64,000 nt of DNA. It comes from an uncultured Bacteroidota bacterium. Its GTDB lineage: Bacteria > Bacteroidota > Bacteroidia > Flavobacteriales > Flavobacteriaceae. Position 1 is the first letter of the stretch, and the number at the start of each line of letters is the position of its first letter. The position numbers and the translations under genes are program-made. Shown one piece after another: positions 33,771 through 42,660 of this stretch. Below the pieces are notes generated by a model that made no database searches, had not been told where the DNA came from, and saw only the letters and a program-made list of their open reading frames with translations. The DNA lies in the NCBI GenBank assembly GCA_902609035.1, contig CACLQG010000005.1, positions 4,667-68,666 of the forward strand. Direction: 5' to 3'.

Positions 33771-35066
33771 ATTTTGATAAAGACTCATATCCAGTTTTAG
33801 TGAGTCTAAATATTGAATTCTATTCAGATTACAGCTTAAAATTTTATCTCTTATATCACTTGAAATTCTATCTGGAAAATATCTCACTGCAACATACAGA
33901 GGCATTAATTCTGCTAAGTCTTCCCTGTAAGGATAATCCCTTGCATATGTAGAAATATAACATCCATCATCTTTACTTACGGCATCTATCCATGCTGCCC
34001 CGTCAGTTTCTCTATCTGGGTAATGATAAGCATCTATTGATGTATGAGTTGCCTCATGAATCAAAGTTTCTTCAATAACATTACCAGTCCTGTAATTTTC
34101 ATAAACCTTGGACATTCCAGTATGAACTAAAAGATTGTTGTTGCCTCCACCATATGCCTCTTCTCCTTTATGTATCCACATTGTTCTAACATCTTTTCTC
34201 AATGCGGTTGGTAGTTGACCAATTAAAATTGCATATTTATTAGCCTCTAGAGTTGCTTCATCTAGTGTAAATTCTGGGTTAATTTGAATTTCTGTTTTTA
34301 AGCCATCCGAAAAACTGATATCAAAAAGATATGGTTCTATATTTATCCAAGCCCCACCATTTCTCCTGTCATACATTTGCCTTGCTCCAGTTCCCTTGTA
34401 CTCCAAATTATCAAAAAGTGTAGGGTCTGATGATGTAATAATATCTCCTGAAATAAAAATAGTACCATCAAACGGAGGTTTATCTAAATCAATTTTATTA
34501 AAAGTATATTGGATATTTGATTCGTTTCCTTCATTTGCACCTATTGATTCTTCAAAGACTGCAGAAATTATTTTATCACCATCCATAATAACATTTATTG
34601 AGTTTTCAGTACTTGAAACGCTTCCTGACCAGCCAACAAAATATGAGCCCTCATTAGATGTTGCTATTAAAGTAATACTTGTTTGGCTTGAATAATCCCC
34701 CTCAGTCAAATTCACACTCCCTCCATTGGAGGCAGATACTGTTAAACTATATTTAATAGCTGAAAAATTAGCGGTAATATTGATATTACCATTCATTATT
34801 ATGGTTAAAGGATTAGAACTTCCACTTGCATTCCCTGACCATCCAGTAAACTCATATTCATCAGATGGAGTTGCTGTAATAGTAACGGAGGAATTTGAAT
34901 CGTAAGAACCTCCTGAGGTGTCAACGCTCCCTCCCTCAGAGGCTGATACAGCTAAATCAAATTTCTGAGTGGTATTAGTATTTAAATTAGGAGCAGGTTC
35001 ATCACTATCCTTACCACAGGTAATCACAACCAAACAGATGCCAAAAAGTAGTATTAACTTTTTCAC
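33768..35066 (-). CDS. Lipoprotein with two InlB-type repeats and a zincin metalloprotease domain
   Basis: A 432-residue surface or periplasmic lipoprotein: MKKLILLFGICLVVITC with Cys17. Residues about 35-103 and 104-172 are two tandem divergent InlB B-repeat domains, each with GGSV ... VTITATP ... F.GWSG and a closing N.TANF-type strand. The C-terminal half (about 185-432) has HEATH at 337-341, a HExxH zinc motif in an EETLIHEATHTSID helix, and downstream acidic candidates (DRETDGAAW, REDLAELMPLY) for the third ligand. It may be a peptidase acting at the cell surface; the repeats would bind or space it. The target is unknown. Confidence 0.8.
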   Translation of the reverse strand: MKKLILLFGICLVVITCGKDSDEPAPNLNTNTTQKFDLAVSASEGGSVDTSGGSYDSNSSVTITATPSDEYEFTGWSGNASGSSNPLTIIMNGNINITANFSAIKYSLTVSASNGGSVNLTEGDYSSQTSITLIATSNEGSYFVGWSGSVSSTENSINVIMDGDKIISAVFEESIGANEGNESNIQYTFNKIDLDKPPFDGTIFISGDIITSSDPTLFDNLEYKGTGARQMYDRRNGGAWINIEPYLFDISFSDGLKTEIQINPEFTLDEATLEANKYAILIGQLPTALRKDVRTMWIHKGEEAYGGGNNNLLVHTGMSKVYENYRTGNVIEETLIHEATHTSIDAYHYPDRETDGAAWIDAVSKDDGCYISTYARDYPYREDLAELMPLYVAVRYFPDRISSDIRDKILSCNLNRIQYLDSLKLDMSLYQN

Positions 35067-35372
35067 TTGAGAATATTTTTCTTATTGAACCTAAACTTGG
35101 CAACCTTAAAATATCAGTGGCCTATTACAGCGTTTCGGTAATTATGGTTGAAAACGGATTATTCTGAACATCAATTAACTACCTAATATTATTTTAAACT
35201 GCATCTTTTTAATACTACTAAAATAAAGAAATATTCAAAAGGTGAGTTAAATGAAACATTTCCAAGTACTACCTTATTTGTAAATAGGATTGTTTTTTGG
35301 CTATAATTAGTCAAATTTCTTTGCTTAAGAAATGTCGCTTATTGCTTGATTTAGTATTATATCCACTTTATA
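35067..35372. other. AT-rich intergenic region, nothing recognised
   Basis: About 306 bp between two minus-strand genes. It contains the promoter of the lipoprotein gene, but I could not assign boxes. No ORF, RNA or terminator is evident. Confidence 0.5.
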
Positions 35373-36659
35373 TTAAAATGGTTTATGATGAATTGAAATT
35401 ATAAAAAGTTGGCGAATCCCATTTTTATCAAGACCAGAAACTAAAATCTGATTATTTTCATGGTTCCATCGTGGTGCAGGGTCAATTCTTAAATCTTTTT
35501 TATAAAAACCTGTATCAAAAGAAGGTGTTTTTACCCATTCCCCTGATTCAAGATTAAATATTGTATAAAAATTAGAACCAAATTTATTATTATATCCATT
35601 GACTATCCAATTCCCGTCAGGAGATAGACTAATATCTCCTTCTGGCTTTGGAAAAATATCATTATTACCCAACGTACCAATAACTTTCTTTAAAAGGATA
35701 TCATATACTACTTGTTGATTGTTGTAGCTTCCAATAATTTCTGTACCCCTAGCCCATTCCGGGTGTCCACCTATATGTTGATGCCCAGGAACAAATAGAT
35801 TACCGTCTACTTTAATTGAGCAGGCTAAATTCAAGCCCTCTCGTCCATCTTTATCAGATTTCCAACCAGCTCTGATAAAAAAATAAATCCATTGTCCGTC
35901 TCTACTCCAAAGAGTATGATTAATGAATAAATTTCTCCCTTTTGCGTCAAAACCTTTCATTTCAAGACCCTTAGCCATTTGTTCGAAAGAAATTAAAACT
36001 TTCTTTTCACCGTTTTTTATATCAATTATGGCAATACCATCATCTTTAGGAGCTGCTACACCTTCAGTCCAATCGTAACTATCTTTATATCCTGTTACTG
36101 GCCTCAAACGCGCTATCCGAGCATAATTTATTGCTAAAAAATATTTTCCTAAAGGGCAAACCCCACTGTTACCAAAAGATTGATGACTATAGCGATAGGT
36201 TTTTATCCTTTCATTTTTTTGTAGATCATACAACACTGTATAAACAATCCCATTTGGATCACGGTCATTAAAAAAAAACTGATTGTCTGGGGAGTGAGGA
36301 TTCCAATAAAACATTGTTCCCTGCTGATGATTCCAGCCTTGGGTTTCGTCCAGTTTTTCAAGCTCATAATATCCACTATTTTTCCGATCGAGATATATTA
36401 AGTTAACATCTGCAGCTTCGCCTTTACCTGGCAAATGGTCGTGAAAAGAGGTTGACAAACAAATCAACTTGTTTCCGCTTTTGCTCCATGGGATGGTTAA
36501 GGATTGTCCAATATATCCAAAGAAATGATGATTAGATCCAAAGGTAATCTGCTCTTTTTCAATTTCAATATTTTGGATTTTACAATTAGCTATTGTCGGA
36601 ATGAAATTAAAGCCAATAGCTGTTTTGCTTGAATTAATAATAAATTTTCTTCTGTCCAA
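35373..36659 (-). CDS. Exported beta-propeller protein (oligogalacturonate-lyase/TolB-like)
   Basis: A 428-residue protein with a twin-arginine-like leader (MDRRKFIINSSKTAIGF). The remainder is a series of propeller blades, e.g. GDISLSPDGNWIVNG, WSRDGQWIYFFIRAG and APRWNHENNQILVSGLD. Segments such as HDHLPGKGEAADV and GHQHIGGHPEWARG, rich in histidine and acidic residues, recall the manganese site of PL22 oligogalacturonide lyases, but I am not sure it belongs to PL22. If so it would split short unsaturated uronate oligomers. It is divergent from the SGNH and GH39 genes across a 368-bp gap, suggesting a joint catabolic function. Confidence 0.7.
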   Translation of the reverse strand: MDRRKFIINSSKTAIGFNFIPTIANCKIQNIEIEKEQITFGSNHHFFGYIGQSLTIPWSKSGNKLICLSTSFHDHLPGKGEAADVNLIYLDRKNSGYYELEKLDETQGWNHQQGTMFYWNPHSPDNQFFFNDRDPNGIVYTVLYDLQKNERIKTYRYSHQSFGNSGVCPLGKYFLAINYARIARLRPVTGYKDSYDWTEGVAAPKDDGIAIIDIKNGEKKVLISFEQMAKGLEMKGFDAKGRNLFINHTLWSRDGQWIYFFIRAGWKSDKDGREGLNLACSIKVDGNLFVPGHQHIGGHPEWARGTEIIGSYNNQQVVYDILLKKVIGTLGNNDIFPKPEGDISLSPDGNWIVNGYNNKFGSNFYTIFNLESGEWVKTPSFDTGFYKKDLRIDPAPRWNHENNQILVSGLDKNGIRQLFIISIHHKPF

Positions 36660-37027
36660 AAAATTGAATTTATAACATAAATATCGTATTTATTTTGAAA
36701 TTATTTCTAAAACAATTTTAAAACCAGGTAGATATCCAAACAAATAGTTAAAATTTATTTCATTTAAAATATTTTGTGATTTAGTAAGCTCAAAATTATA
36801 TTAATTATAAATTGTAATAATTATAATATATAGCAAAACCTTTAAGACAATTTTTAAATAAAGTGTTTCAACCTTAACTAAAAGAGGTATTATATTTTTC
36901 ATAATACTAATTTTAAAACCCTATTTAATAGTGTCAAATCACTTTTGAATTAGTTGATTAGCTTACATCATCTTTTTCTTATTTTTATTAATGAATCATT
37001 ATTAATAATTTAACACAAAATCAACAG
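36660..37027. other. Divergent promoter region between the beta-propeller and SGNH genes
   Basis: About 368 bp, very AT-rich. It must hold promoters in both directions. I see no exact TTTG-N19-TAnnTTTG match and no clear operator; no ORF or RNA found. Confidence 0.5.
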
Positions 37028-37723
37028 ATGATTAAAAGGAGGTTTTTTATTAAACATGCTGTTTTGGCATTCCTTTCTTTACTTTTTCCTTCATCTACTT
37101 TTTCGCAAAAAAATAGGTTGCCAAACGTTTTAATTATTGGTGACTCAATATCAATCGGGTACTACCCTTTTGTCAAAGAAACCCTAGATGGTCAAGTAAA
37201 TTTGAGCCGGCCAATGCTAAAAAATGGAGGTTTTCAGAATTGTGCTGGAACTACAAATGGAATTAAAAAAATATTAGAATGGATTGGTGGAGTGCAATGG
37301 GATTTGATTCATTTTAATTTTGGATTGCATGATATCAAACATGTAGACCCCCAAACTGGAAAAAACAGTAAAAGTTTTAATGACCCTCAACAAGCCACCC
37401 CCAAACAATACGAGAAAAATCTAAATTTTATTGTAAAAAAACTAAAGAAGACAAAAGCAAAATTGGTTTTCGCTACCACTACCCCCTATCCAAACACAAA
37501 ATTAAAACCAGCCAGAAAACCTGGAATGCACAAAATATATAACACTATTGCCCTTAAAATTATGAAGAAAGAAAAGGTTTATATAAATGATTTACACGCC
37601 TTTGTTACACCTAGAATGATGGAATTGCAGCGACCAAATAATGTTCATTTTACTGAATTTGGCAGTAAAGAATTGGCAAAAGAAGTTGTAAGGTCCATAT
37701 TGGGAAACCTTAAAATGTTGTAA
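37028..37723 (+). CDS. Exported SGNH/GDSL hydrolase-like protein
   Basis: A 231-residue protein with a twin-arginine-like leader (MIKRRFFIKHAVLAF). Block I is LIIGDSISIGYY, nucleophile Ser40. Block II is weak; block III is FNFGLHDIKH where the usual Asn is replaced in the GxND position. Block V is NNVHFTEFG with the catalytic His; the normal Asp three residues before is Asn, so the charge relay may be altered. Such enzymes often deacetylate sugars. Its stop (37721-37723) is followed with no gap by the GH39 ATG at 37724, so both are one operon. Esterase activity is inferred from family only. Confidence 0.8.
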   Translation: MIKRRFFIKHAVLAFLSLLFPSSTFSQKNRLPNVLIIGDSISIGYYPFVKETLDGQVNLSRPMLKNGGFQNCAGTTNGIKKILEWIGGVQWDLIHFNFGLHDIKHVDPQTGKNSKSFNDPQQATPKQYEKNLNFIVKKLKKTKAKLVFATTTPYPNTKLKPARKPGMHKIYNTIALKIMKKEKVYINDLHAFVTPRMMELQRPNNVHFTEFGSKELAKEVVRSILGNLKML

Positions 37724-39340
37724 ATGATTAAATACCATATTACACTATTAATCTTACTGCCCTTTTTTCAGGTCCTAAGCCAAGAAAATCGTTTTGAAGT
37801 AAAAACCAATATTGTGGTAGGTAAGAATACAGAGTTTTGGAAAGCTGCTGGTTCTGATCATCTTTTTTATCATAGCCTCAAACCTGCAGGGCAATATTTA
37901 TTAAAAAGAATGAAAGCTACCAATTCGCATCATTATTTGCGATCCCATCACACATTCAATAAAGATATAAAACACGGAGTTATTAGAGGGCAAAATGTAT
38001 ACAGTGAAGACCGAAATGGCAATCCCATCTATAATTTTTCGAATGTGAATGAGGTGTTTAAATCATATGTAAAAAATGGAATCAAACCCATCGTGGAATA
38101 CGATTATTTTCCTGAAGCATTGACTCGTATCGAAGATGACGTCTCTAGAGGTAATGATGAAGGCATGTCAATGATCAATTCTGGCCCTAATAATTGGAAA
38201 AAGTGGTCGGATTTGATGAAAGCTGCTACACAAAACTTTATTGATGAATTTGGAATTGAAGAAGTAAGGAGTTGGTATTTTGAGGTTTGGAATGAACCCG
38301 ATGGTTGGCCTGAGGATCAATGGTATGTATTTTATAAAATGTACGATGTATTCGTCGATGCAGTAACCTCTGTTGATTCGAGATTAAGGGTGGGAGGTCC
38401 TGCTTGTTATCACGAATATTTCCTCAAACCTTTTCTGAATCATGTGGTCAATGGCACAAATTATGTAACAGGTAAAAAAGGAAGCAGAATTGATTTTATT
38501 TCTTATCACATCTATGGACTATCTGGGAAATGGCTAAACAATGAACCTCATATTCAACCTCAAGTGCAAAGATTTTCACAATCTATACTTTGGCTCAAAC
38601 GCTTACTCAAATCCTATCCCTCTCTCAAGGGAACTGAATTTCATTTAAACGAATGGGGGCTATCATCTAATTATTATCGGACAATTTCTGAGTATCCCGA
38701 TCTAGAGTATCGTAATTCCATCAGTTCCGCCCTGTTCTTATTTAAACTTGTTGATGCGCTTTATCAAATCGAAGATTATTATAATTTCCCTACCTCGATG
38801 CTTTTATATTGGGGATTTTCCTGGGAGGCCGATGAGGATGATTTTTTTAAGGGTAAAAGGGAGCTTTTGACCGCAGGGAACACTCCAAAACCGATACAAA
38901 CGGGCTTCGAAATGCTGGCAAAACTACAACCCGAAAGAATTAAAGTTATAAAGTATAAAAAAGTGAGCCGATTGGGATTGATTGCAACCCAATCAGAAGA
39001 GAAAATTGTTCTTTTAGTCTATAACTATGAAGAATCCGATGGAGAACAAGTGACGGGTAATGACATTATAAACATTCAACTATCTGGACTAAATGAAAAA
39101 CAAGACTACAGGGTTGAATCTATTCAACTCGATTCAGAAAACAACAATACTTACCAAACTTGGCTATCAATGGGTAGTCCCGATAGCTCAAGATCTACTA
39201 ATCTTGAGCCTTTGGAAAAAGCTGCATCTATCGATATAACAGAAAGTTTTGACTTGATAACCAATGAACATGGTAAGACAAATTTTAAATTAAATCTTAA
39301 ACGCAGATCTGCTCAAATATTGGTGATTAAATCAAAATGA
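37724..39340 (+). CDS. GH39-family glycosidase, exported
   Basis: A 538-residue secreted glycoside hydrolase. Signal peptide MIKYHITLLILLPFFQVLS-Q. The clan GH-A barrel (about 30-410) holds the acid/base Glu191 in FEVWNEPDGWP and the nucleophile Glu310 in FHLNEWGLS, both in the positions used by GH39 beta-xylosidases and alpha-L-iduronidases. DFISYHIYG is the strand-6 region. A C-terminal beta-sandwich (about 415-538) follows. The ATG directly abuts the SGNH stop. The substrate could be a xylan-, iduronate- or similarly uronate-containing glycan; the sulfatases elsewhere in the window are compatible with the latter, but this is inference. Confidence 0.88.
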   Translation: MIKYHITLLILLPFFQVLSQENRFEVKTNIVVGKNTEFWKAAGSDHLFYHSLKPAGQYLLKRMKATNSHHYLRSHHTFNKDIKHGVIRGQNVYSEDRNGNPIYNFSNVNEVFKSYVKNGIKPIVEYDYFPEALTRIEDDVSRGNDEGMSMINSGPNNWKKWSDLMKAATQNFIDEFGIEEVRSWYFEVWNEPDGWPEDQWYVFYKMYDVFVDAVTSVDSRLRVGGPACYHEYFLKPFLNHVVNGTNYVTGKKGSRIDFISYHIYGLSGKWLNNEPHIQPQVQRFSQSILWLKRLLKSYPSLKGTEFHLNEWGLSSNYYRTISEYPDLEYRNSISSALFLFKLVDALYQIEDYYNFPTSMLLYWGFSWEADEDDFFKGKRELLTAGNTPKPIQTGFEMLAKLQPERIKVIKYKKVSRLGLIATQSEEKIVLLVYNYEESDGEQVTGNDIINIQLSGLNEKQDYRVESIQLDSENNNTYQTWLSMGSPDSSRSTNLEPLEKAASIDITESFDLITNEHGKTNFKLNLKRRSAQILVIKSK

Positions 39341-39619
39341 TGAATCACCATTTACTATTTTCTTTAATTATAACCCAAAAACACCAACTTCTTTATAGGA
39401 ATGAATAAAAGCCTGTTTGGTCAATGATGATATTGGTCTACAATGGATTTGGATTGATCCCAATATTTAGCTAGTTAAATTAATTTCTAACTTTAAGCTC
39501 GTGATAGATTTGCTGCTTTTAAATAAAGTAGGTTATTTCAGACTCTTATATTGATTCCATCGATAACAGGATTGATATTGGGATTTATTGCTGGACCTTT
39601 TTTTGCATTTTATACATAA

Positions 39620-40648
39620 TTAAAAAAGGTGCTCAATAGATTTCGCACAATCTAAGATTGTTTTTTCAAAAGGAATTGGCTCCCAATTAAAAATTCCTTT
39701 TGTCTCTGCGTTATTAGAGCTAACGGTATTACCAACTATAGGCACCATTCCCTTAGCTTCCCTATCAAACAGACTCATTAATTTTATCATAAATATTGGT
39801 GCCTTTTTTGTACTAACCTTATTATAACCATTCTCCTTTAGTATCCTTGCAATATCCATAAATGAATATGCTCTAGAGGTAGTTGGTATTAATCGCTTAC
39901 CGTTTGCTTTTTTTTCTGTCATCGCAAGCACATGAAGTTTTGCAAGATCCCTTACATCAGACATTGGTATACCTGCTGGTGGAATCATTGACATTTTAAA
40001 ATGTCCAGTTAACATTTGATGAACTCCTCTTAGAGAAAATCCGCTTATATTGCCAGTTAAAGAAGGCCCGTATATACCCCCAGCGCACATAACAGCCATT
40101 TCTATTGAAAAATCATCAGATTGATTATTATAGAATTTCCATGCAGCTTTTTCACCAAGAGTTTTTGCTTTAATATAAGTATTAATATTGTTTGAATTAG
40201 GGTCTGTCCAATCTTTAGAATCGACCATTCCAGTATCTTGGTTGCTGTCGTATACCACACCCATCATAGTTACCGCACTAGATGTTAAAACAATTCGTTT
40301 AACTTTTGCTTTTTGGGAAAATTTTAAGGCGCGCATTGTTCCATCACGTATAGGTTCAATATATTCATTTTCATCTTTTGGTTCTTTAACAGAAAAGGGC
40401 GCAGCAACATGTAAAACATATTTACAACCTTCAACAGCATTTTCCCAGCCATCATCACTCAGAAGGTCAAGTTTAACAAATTCTAATTTTTCACCTGGGT
40501 CTACTTCTTTTTTTAGACCATTTAGTATTTCACTTTTCTTATTAAGATCTCGAATTGAACCTCTTACATAGTAGCCATTTTTCAACAGTTCTAGAGCACA
40601 ATGATGACCTAAAAAACCTGAAACTCCTGTGACTAATACTCTTTTCAT
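39620..40648 (-). CDS. NAD(P)-dependent extended SDR (dihydroflavonol-reductase-like)
   Basis: A 342-residue cytosolic extended short-chain dehydrogenase/reductase. Seen: VLVTGVSGFLGHHCALELL (about 4-22, NADP loop), VLHVAAPFS, LTSSAVTMMG with the catalytic serine, and TYIKAKTLGEKAAW with Tyr-x-x-x-Lys. It resembles DFR/aldehyde-reductase-type proteins; the physiological carbonyl substrate is unknown. The gene stands alone; a CTAAATATA half-site similar to that upstream of the OsmC gene is found in its upstream region at about 40697. Confidence 0.87.
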   Translation of the reverse strand: MKRVLVTGVSGFLGHHCALELLKNGYYVRGSIRDLNKKSEILNGLKKEVDPGEKLEFVKLDLLSDDGWENAVEGCKYVLHVAAPFSVKEPKDENEYIEPIRDGTMRALKFSQKAKVKRIVLTSSAVTMMGVVYDSNQDTGMVDSKDWTDPNSNNINTYIKAKTLGEKAAWKFYNNQSDDFSIEMAVMCAGGIYGPSLTGNISGFSLRGVHQMLTGHFKMSMIPPAGIPMSDVRDLAKLHVLAMTEKKANGKRLIPTTSRAYSFMDIARILKENGYNKVSTKKAPIFMIKLMSLFDREAKGMVPIVGNTVSSNNAETKGIFNWEPIPFEKTILDCAKSIEHLF

Positions 40649-40780
40649 TGAATGAAATTTTTAAAGATTAAATATAATTAATGCTTTGGTTATATCTAAA
40701 TATAAACTCAATTGACTATAGGGAAAACCGCTATAGAAAACCCACCCCACCATCAGGTAATCAGATTGGTAGGAAAGTTT

Positions 40781-41026
40781 TTAGCATTTCTCTTTTAATA
40801 CTATGAAGTCGTCAACGTTCTTTCCTGTACGCTTGGATACATACTTACAAACATCTTCACTATCATAGATAGGCTGAAAATCTCCAAATGAGACATTACA
40901 AAGACCATATTTAACTTCTTTATAGGTCATATCAGTGTTAGTTCCAATAAGCATATGAGCATGTAGATTGTGATAATCTCCCCCAAAAGCATTAATCATG
41001 GCCGTGATATAAATAAACGGCACCAA
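40781..41026 (-). pseudogene. Remnant of a HUH rolling-circle replication protein
   Basis: About 81 residues remain. YHNLHAHMLIG is the HUH metal motif (two His separated by one hydrophobic residue) and VCKYVSKRTGK has the form of the catalytic Tyr motif of rolling-circle Rep proteins. The frame upstream is closed by a stop 2 codons before a TTG, so the N-terminal part (motif I) is gone or frameshifted, and the protein ends shortly after the Tyr motif. Interpretation: a decayed Rep gene from a small plasmid or ssDNA phage, next to a tRNA gene and short direct repeats, i.e. an old integration. It may also be a transferase/relaxase relative. Confidence 0.6.
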
Positions 41027-41209
41027 TCGTTACTGGGCGGTTTTTATTTTATTTTTAAACTCTAAAGCAATAGGTTATATACCATTATATCAGCTCTAGT
41101 CTCAAAAGAAAAGTGGACTTAATTTTAGGGAGGGGGGTCTAATTTGAAAGTTTTAGGTTGGAATTTTTTGAGGTTTTTCTAGAAACTAACAAACAAAACA
41201 GATAAGGTT

Positions 41210-41229
41210 TGTTGCCAATATGTTGCCAA
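41210..41229. repeat. Direct repeat of TGTTGCCAA
   Basis: Two copies of TGTTGCCAA, 41210-41218 and 41221-41229, separated by two bases, lie between the Rep remnant and the tRNA terminator. Such short repeats are like arm-type sites of tyrosine integrases, but no integrase is present, so the meaning is open. Confidence 0.4.
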
Positions 41230-41238
41230 ATAAGTAAT

Positions 41239-41279
41239 AAAAAAACCGCAACATCTTGTTTACAAGAACATTACGGTTT
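41239..41279 (-). terminator. Terminator downstream of tRNA-Ile2
   Basis: On the minus strand AAACCG ... CGGTTT arms enclose a second CTTGT/ACAAG stem, followed by TTTTTTTATT. It starts 4 bases after the CCA end of the tRNA. Confidence 0.75.
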
Positions 41280-41283
41280 CTGT

Positions 41284-41360
41284 TGGTGGTCCCACCTGGG
41301 CTCGAACCAGGGACCAACTGATTATGAGTCAGCTACTCTAACCAACTGAGCTATAGGACC
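41284..41360 (-). tRNA. tRNA-Ile2 (anticodon CAU, lysidine type); elongator Met as alternative
   Basis: Full cloverleaf on the minus strand: acceptor GGTCCTA / TGGGACC, D arm, anticodon stem GCTGA / TCAGT with loop CTCATAA (anticodon CAT), T arm with GGTTCGAGCC, and an encoded CCA. CAT could mean Met or Ile2. The C4-G69 and C5-G68 pairs used by TilS for recognition, and the similarity of the anticodon-to-T-arm part (GACTCATAATC, TTGGTC-CTGGTTC) to E. coli tRNA-Ile2, favour isoleucine after lysidine modification. It lacks initiator features. It borders the Rep remnant and may have been an integration site. Confidence 0.85.
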
Positions 41361-41510
41361 TTTTTCAGTAATAATAAAACTTAACAACGCATTTTAATAA
41401 AAAACAAGTCAAATAAAAATAGCATTTGAATATTTGGATGTAAACACGCTATTACTAAGAACCCTTTACTGAAAGCTCAAAATTAAGCTTTTTTATAAAA
41501 TATGCTAAAA

Positions 41511-41708
41511 CTAAAAAATATCATTTAAGGCCAAAGTCAACCAACCAAGGTCATTTACTATGTTTTTTCGGTCTATTGTCATGAAAGCTGGTAATGCAAA
41601 CTTTGATAGCTCAATAATCATTTTTAACCTATCGAGTAGCTCTAATTCACCAAGGTCATATTTCAACTGTTCGTAATTCTCTAAAATGAGGTCTTTGAAT
41701 AGTTCCAT
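41511..41708 (-). CDS. Small helical protein of unknown function
   Basis: A 65-residue acidic, all-helical ORF starting MELFKDLILENYEQLKYDL, with a central DRLKMIIELSKFALPAF. The phrase resembles small proteins of Bacteroidota phages and mobile elements (D.I.ML.KLL.F.LP), which would fit the Rep remnant on the other side of the tRNA, but this is from memory and weak. No signal or membrane segment. It is on the same strand as the tRNA, 150 bp upstream of it. Confidence 0.4.
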   Translation of the reverse strand: MELFKDLILENYEQLKYDLGELELLDRLKMIIELSKFALPAFMTIDRKNIVNDLGWLTLALNDIF

Positions 41709-41845
41709 GACATTAGTAGTGTTTTTATTTAATAAATACTTGATTATAAACTTGTTTAAGTTCTGCAGAAAATGACTTAACTTAAATAAAATATGGATTT
41801 AAAACAGCTTTACTTTTTTTTTTCTAACTTTAGATAACTAGTTTT

Positions 41846-42232
41846 ATGAATATGAAATTATCTAAATATTTATCTCTTATTGTTTCAATTGTAGTCCTAA
41901 GTGCGTGGAGTTTTCAACTCAACAGACCCTCGGTTTTCAGAGGAGGTGATTCCTCTAATATGTCTGAGGAATTTGCAGCGTATGGTCTTACTGATTTTAC
42001 AATGATTGTTGTTGGTTTTTTTAAAATTACTCTCGCTCTTTTGTTATTAATCGGAGGAATAAAATTCCACAAATTAATTAGGCCTGCCGCTGCTGGAATG
42101 GCACTCTTTATGTTGGGAGCAGTTTATTTTCATATCAGTATTGGTGATAGTATCATTCCTATCCTACCCTCAGCTTTCATGTTGTTGAGCTGCTTGATTT
42201 TGACCCTAAATCCAAAATTTATGGGCAATTAG
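41846..42232 (+). CDS. DoxX-like membrane protein
   Basis: A 128-residue inner-membrane protein with four predicted segments. The pattern (SLIVSIVVLSAWSFQLNRP at the N-terminus, GFFKITLALLLLIGG, KLIRPAAAGMALFMLGAVYFH) fits the short DoxX-like families. Function is unknown; DoxX relatives occur in redox-linked membrane complexes. It is followed 53 bp later by the DUF2237 gene and a second DoxX-like gene, likely a unit. Confidence 0.72.
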   Translation: MNMKLSKYLSLIVSIVVLSAWSFQLNRPSVFRGGDSSNMSEEFAAYGLTDFTMIVVGFFKITLALLLLIGGIKFHKLIRPAAAGMALFMLGAVYFHISIGDSIIPILPSAFMLLSCLILTLNPKFMGN

Positions 42233-42285
42233 GTTTCCTAAATCAAGGGACTAATTACAAGGTTGTGTTCTAAGTACTATTTGAA

Positions 42286-42660
42286 ATGAAAGATGATTCT
42301 CTTAATGTTTTTGGTGAGCCATTGATCTTGTGTGGTATAAATCCCATGACGGGAGTATTCAGAAATGGATGCTGTGATACGGGACAACTTGATACAGGGA
42401 CACACACCGTTTGTGCTCTAATTACTGACGCTTTTTTAAGTTTTTCCAAGCTAAGGGGAAATGATTTAACACAACCTTATCCGCAGTATAACTTTCCAGG
42501 TTTAATAAATGGTGATCGTTGGTGTTTGTGTATCTTAAGATGGCTGGAAGCCTATAGAGCAGGTATGGCACCTAAAATCATTCTGAAAGCTTGTCACCAA
42601 AAAACGCTCGATTATGTTAGTTTAGATACCTTAAAAAAATTTGCTGTTGACCCTATTTAA
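42286..42660 (+). CDS. DUF2237 family protein
   Basis: A 124-residue cytosolic protein that matches DUF2237 almost throughout: LNVFGEPLILCGINPMTGVF, RNGCCDTGQLDTGTHTVCA, FLSFSKLRGNDLTQPYPQYN, and LINGDRWCLCILRWLEAYRAG (partly cited). Several conserved cysteines (CCDTG, TVCA, WCLC) could bind a metal. No reaction is established. Its end overlaps the start of the next DoxX-like gene by 20 bp, implying cotranslation. Confidence 0.9.
   Translation: MKDDSLNVFGEPLILCGINPMTGVFRNGCCDTGQLDTGTHTVCALITDAFLSFSKLRGNDLTQPYPQYNFPGLINGDRWCLCILRWLEAYRAGMAPKIILKACHQKTLDYVSLDTLKKFAVDPI

Noticed and set aside
39520..39620. Frame reading LFQTLILIPSITGLILGFIA, a membrane-like fragment
   Set aside because: Only about 30 codons, no start signal and no partner sequence upstream. 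Possibly a decayed membrane-protein end, but the evidence is too thin.
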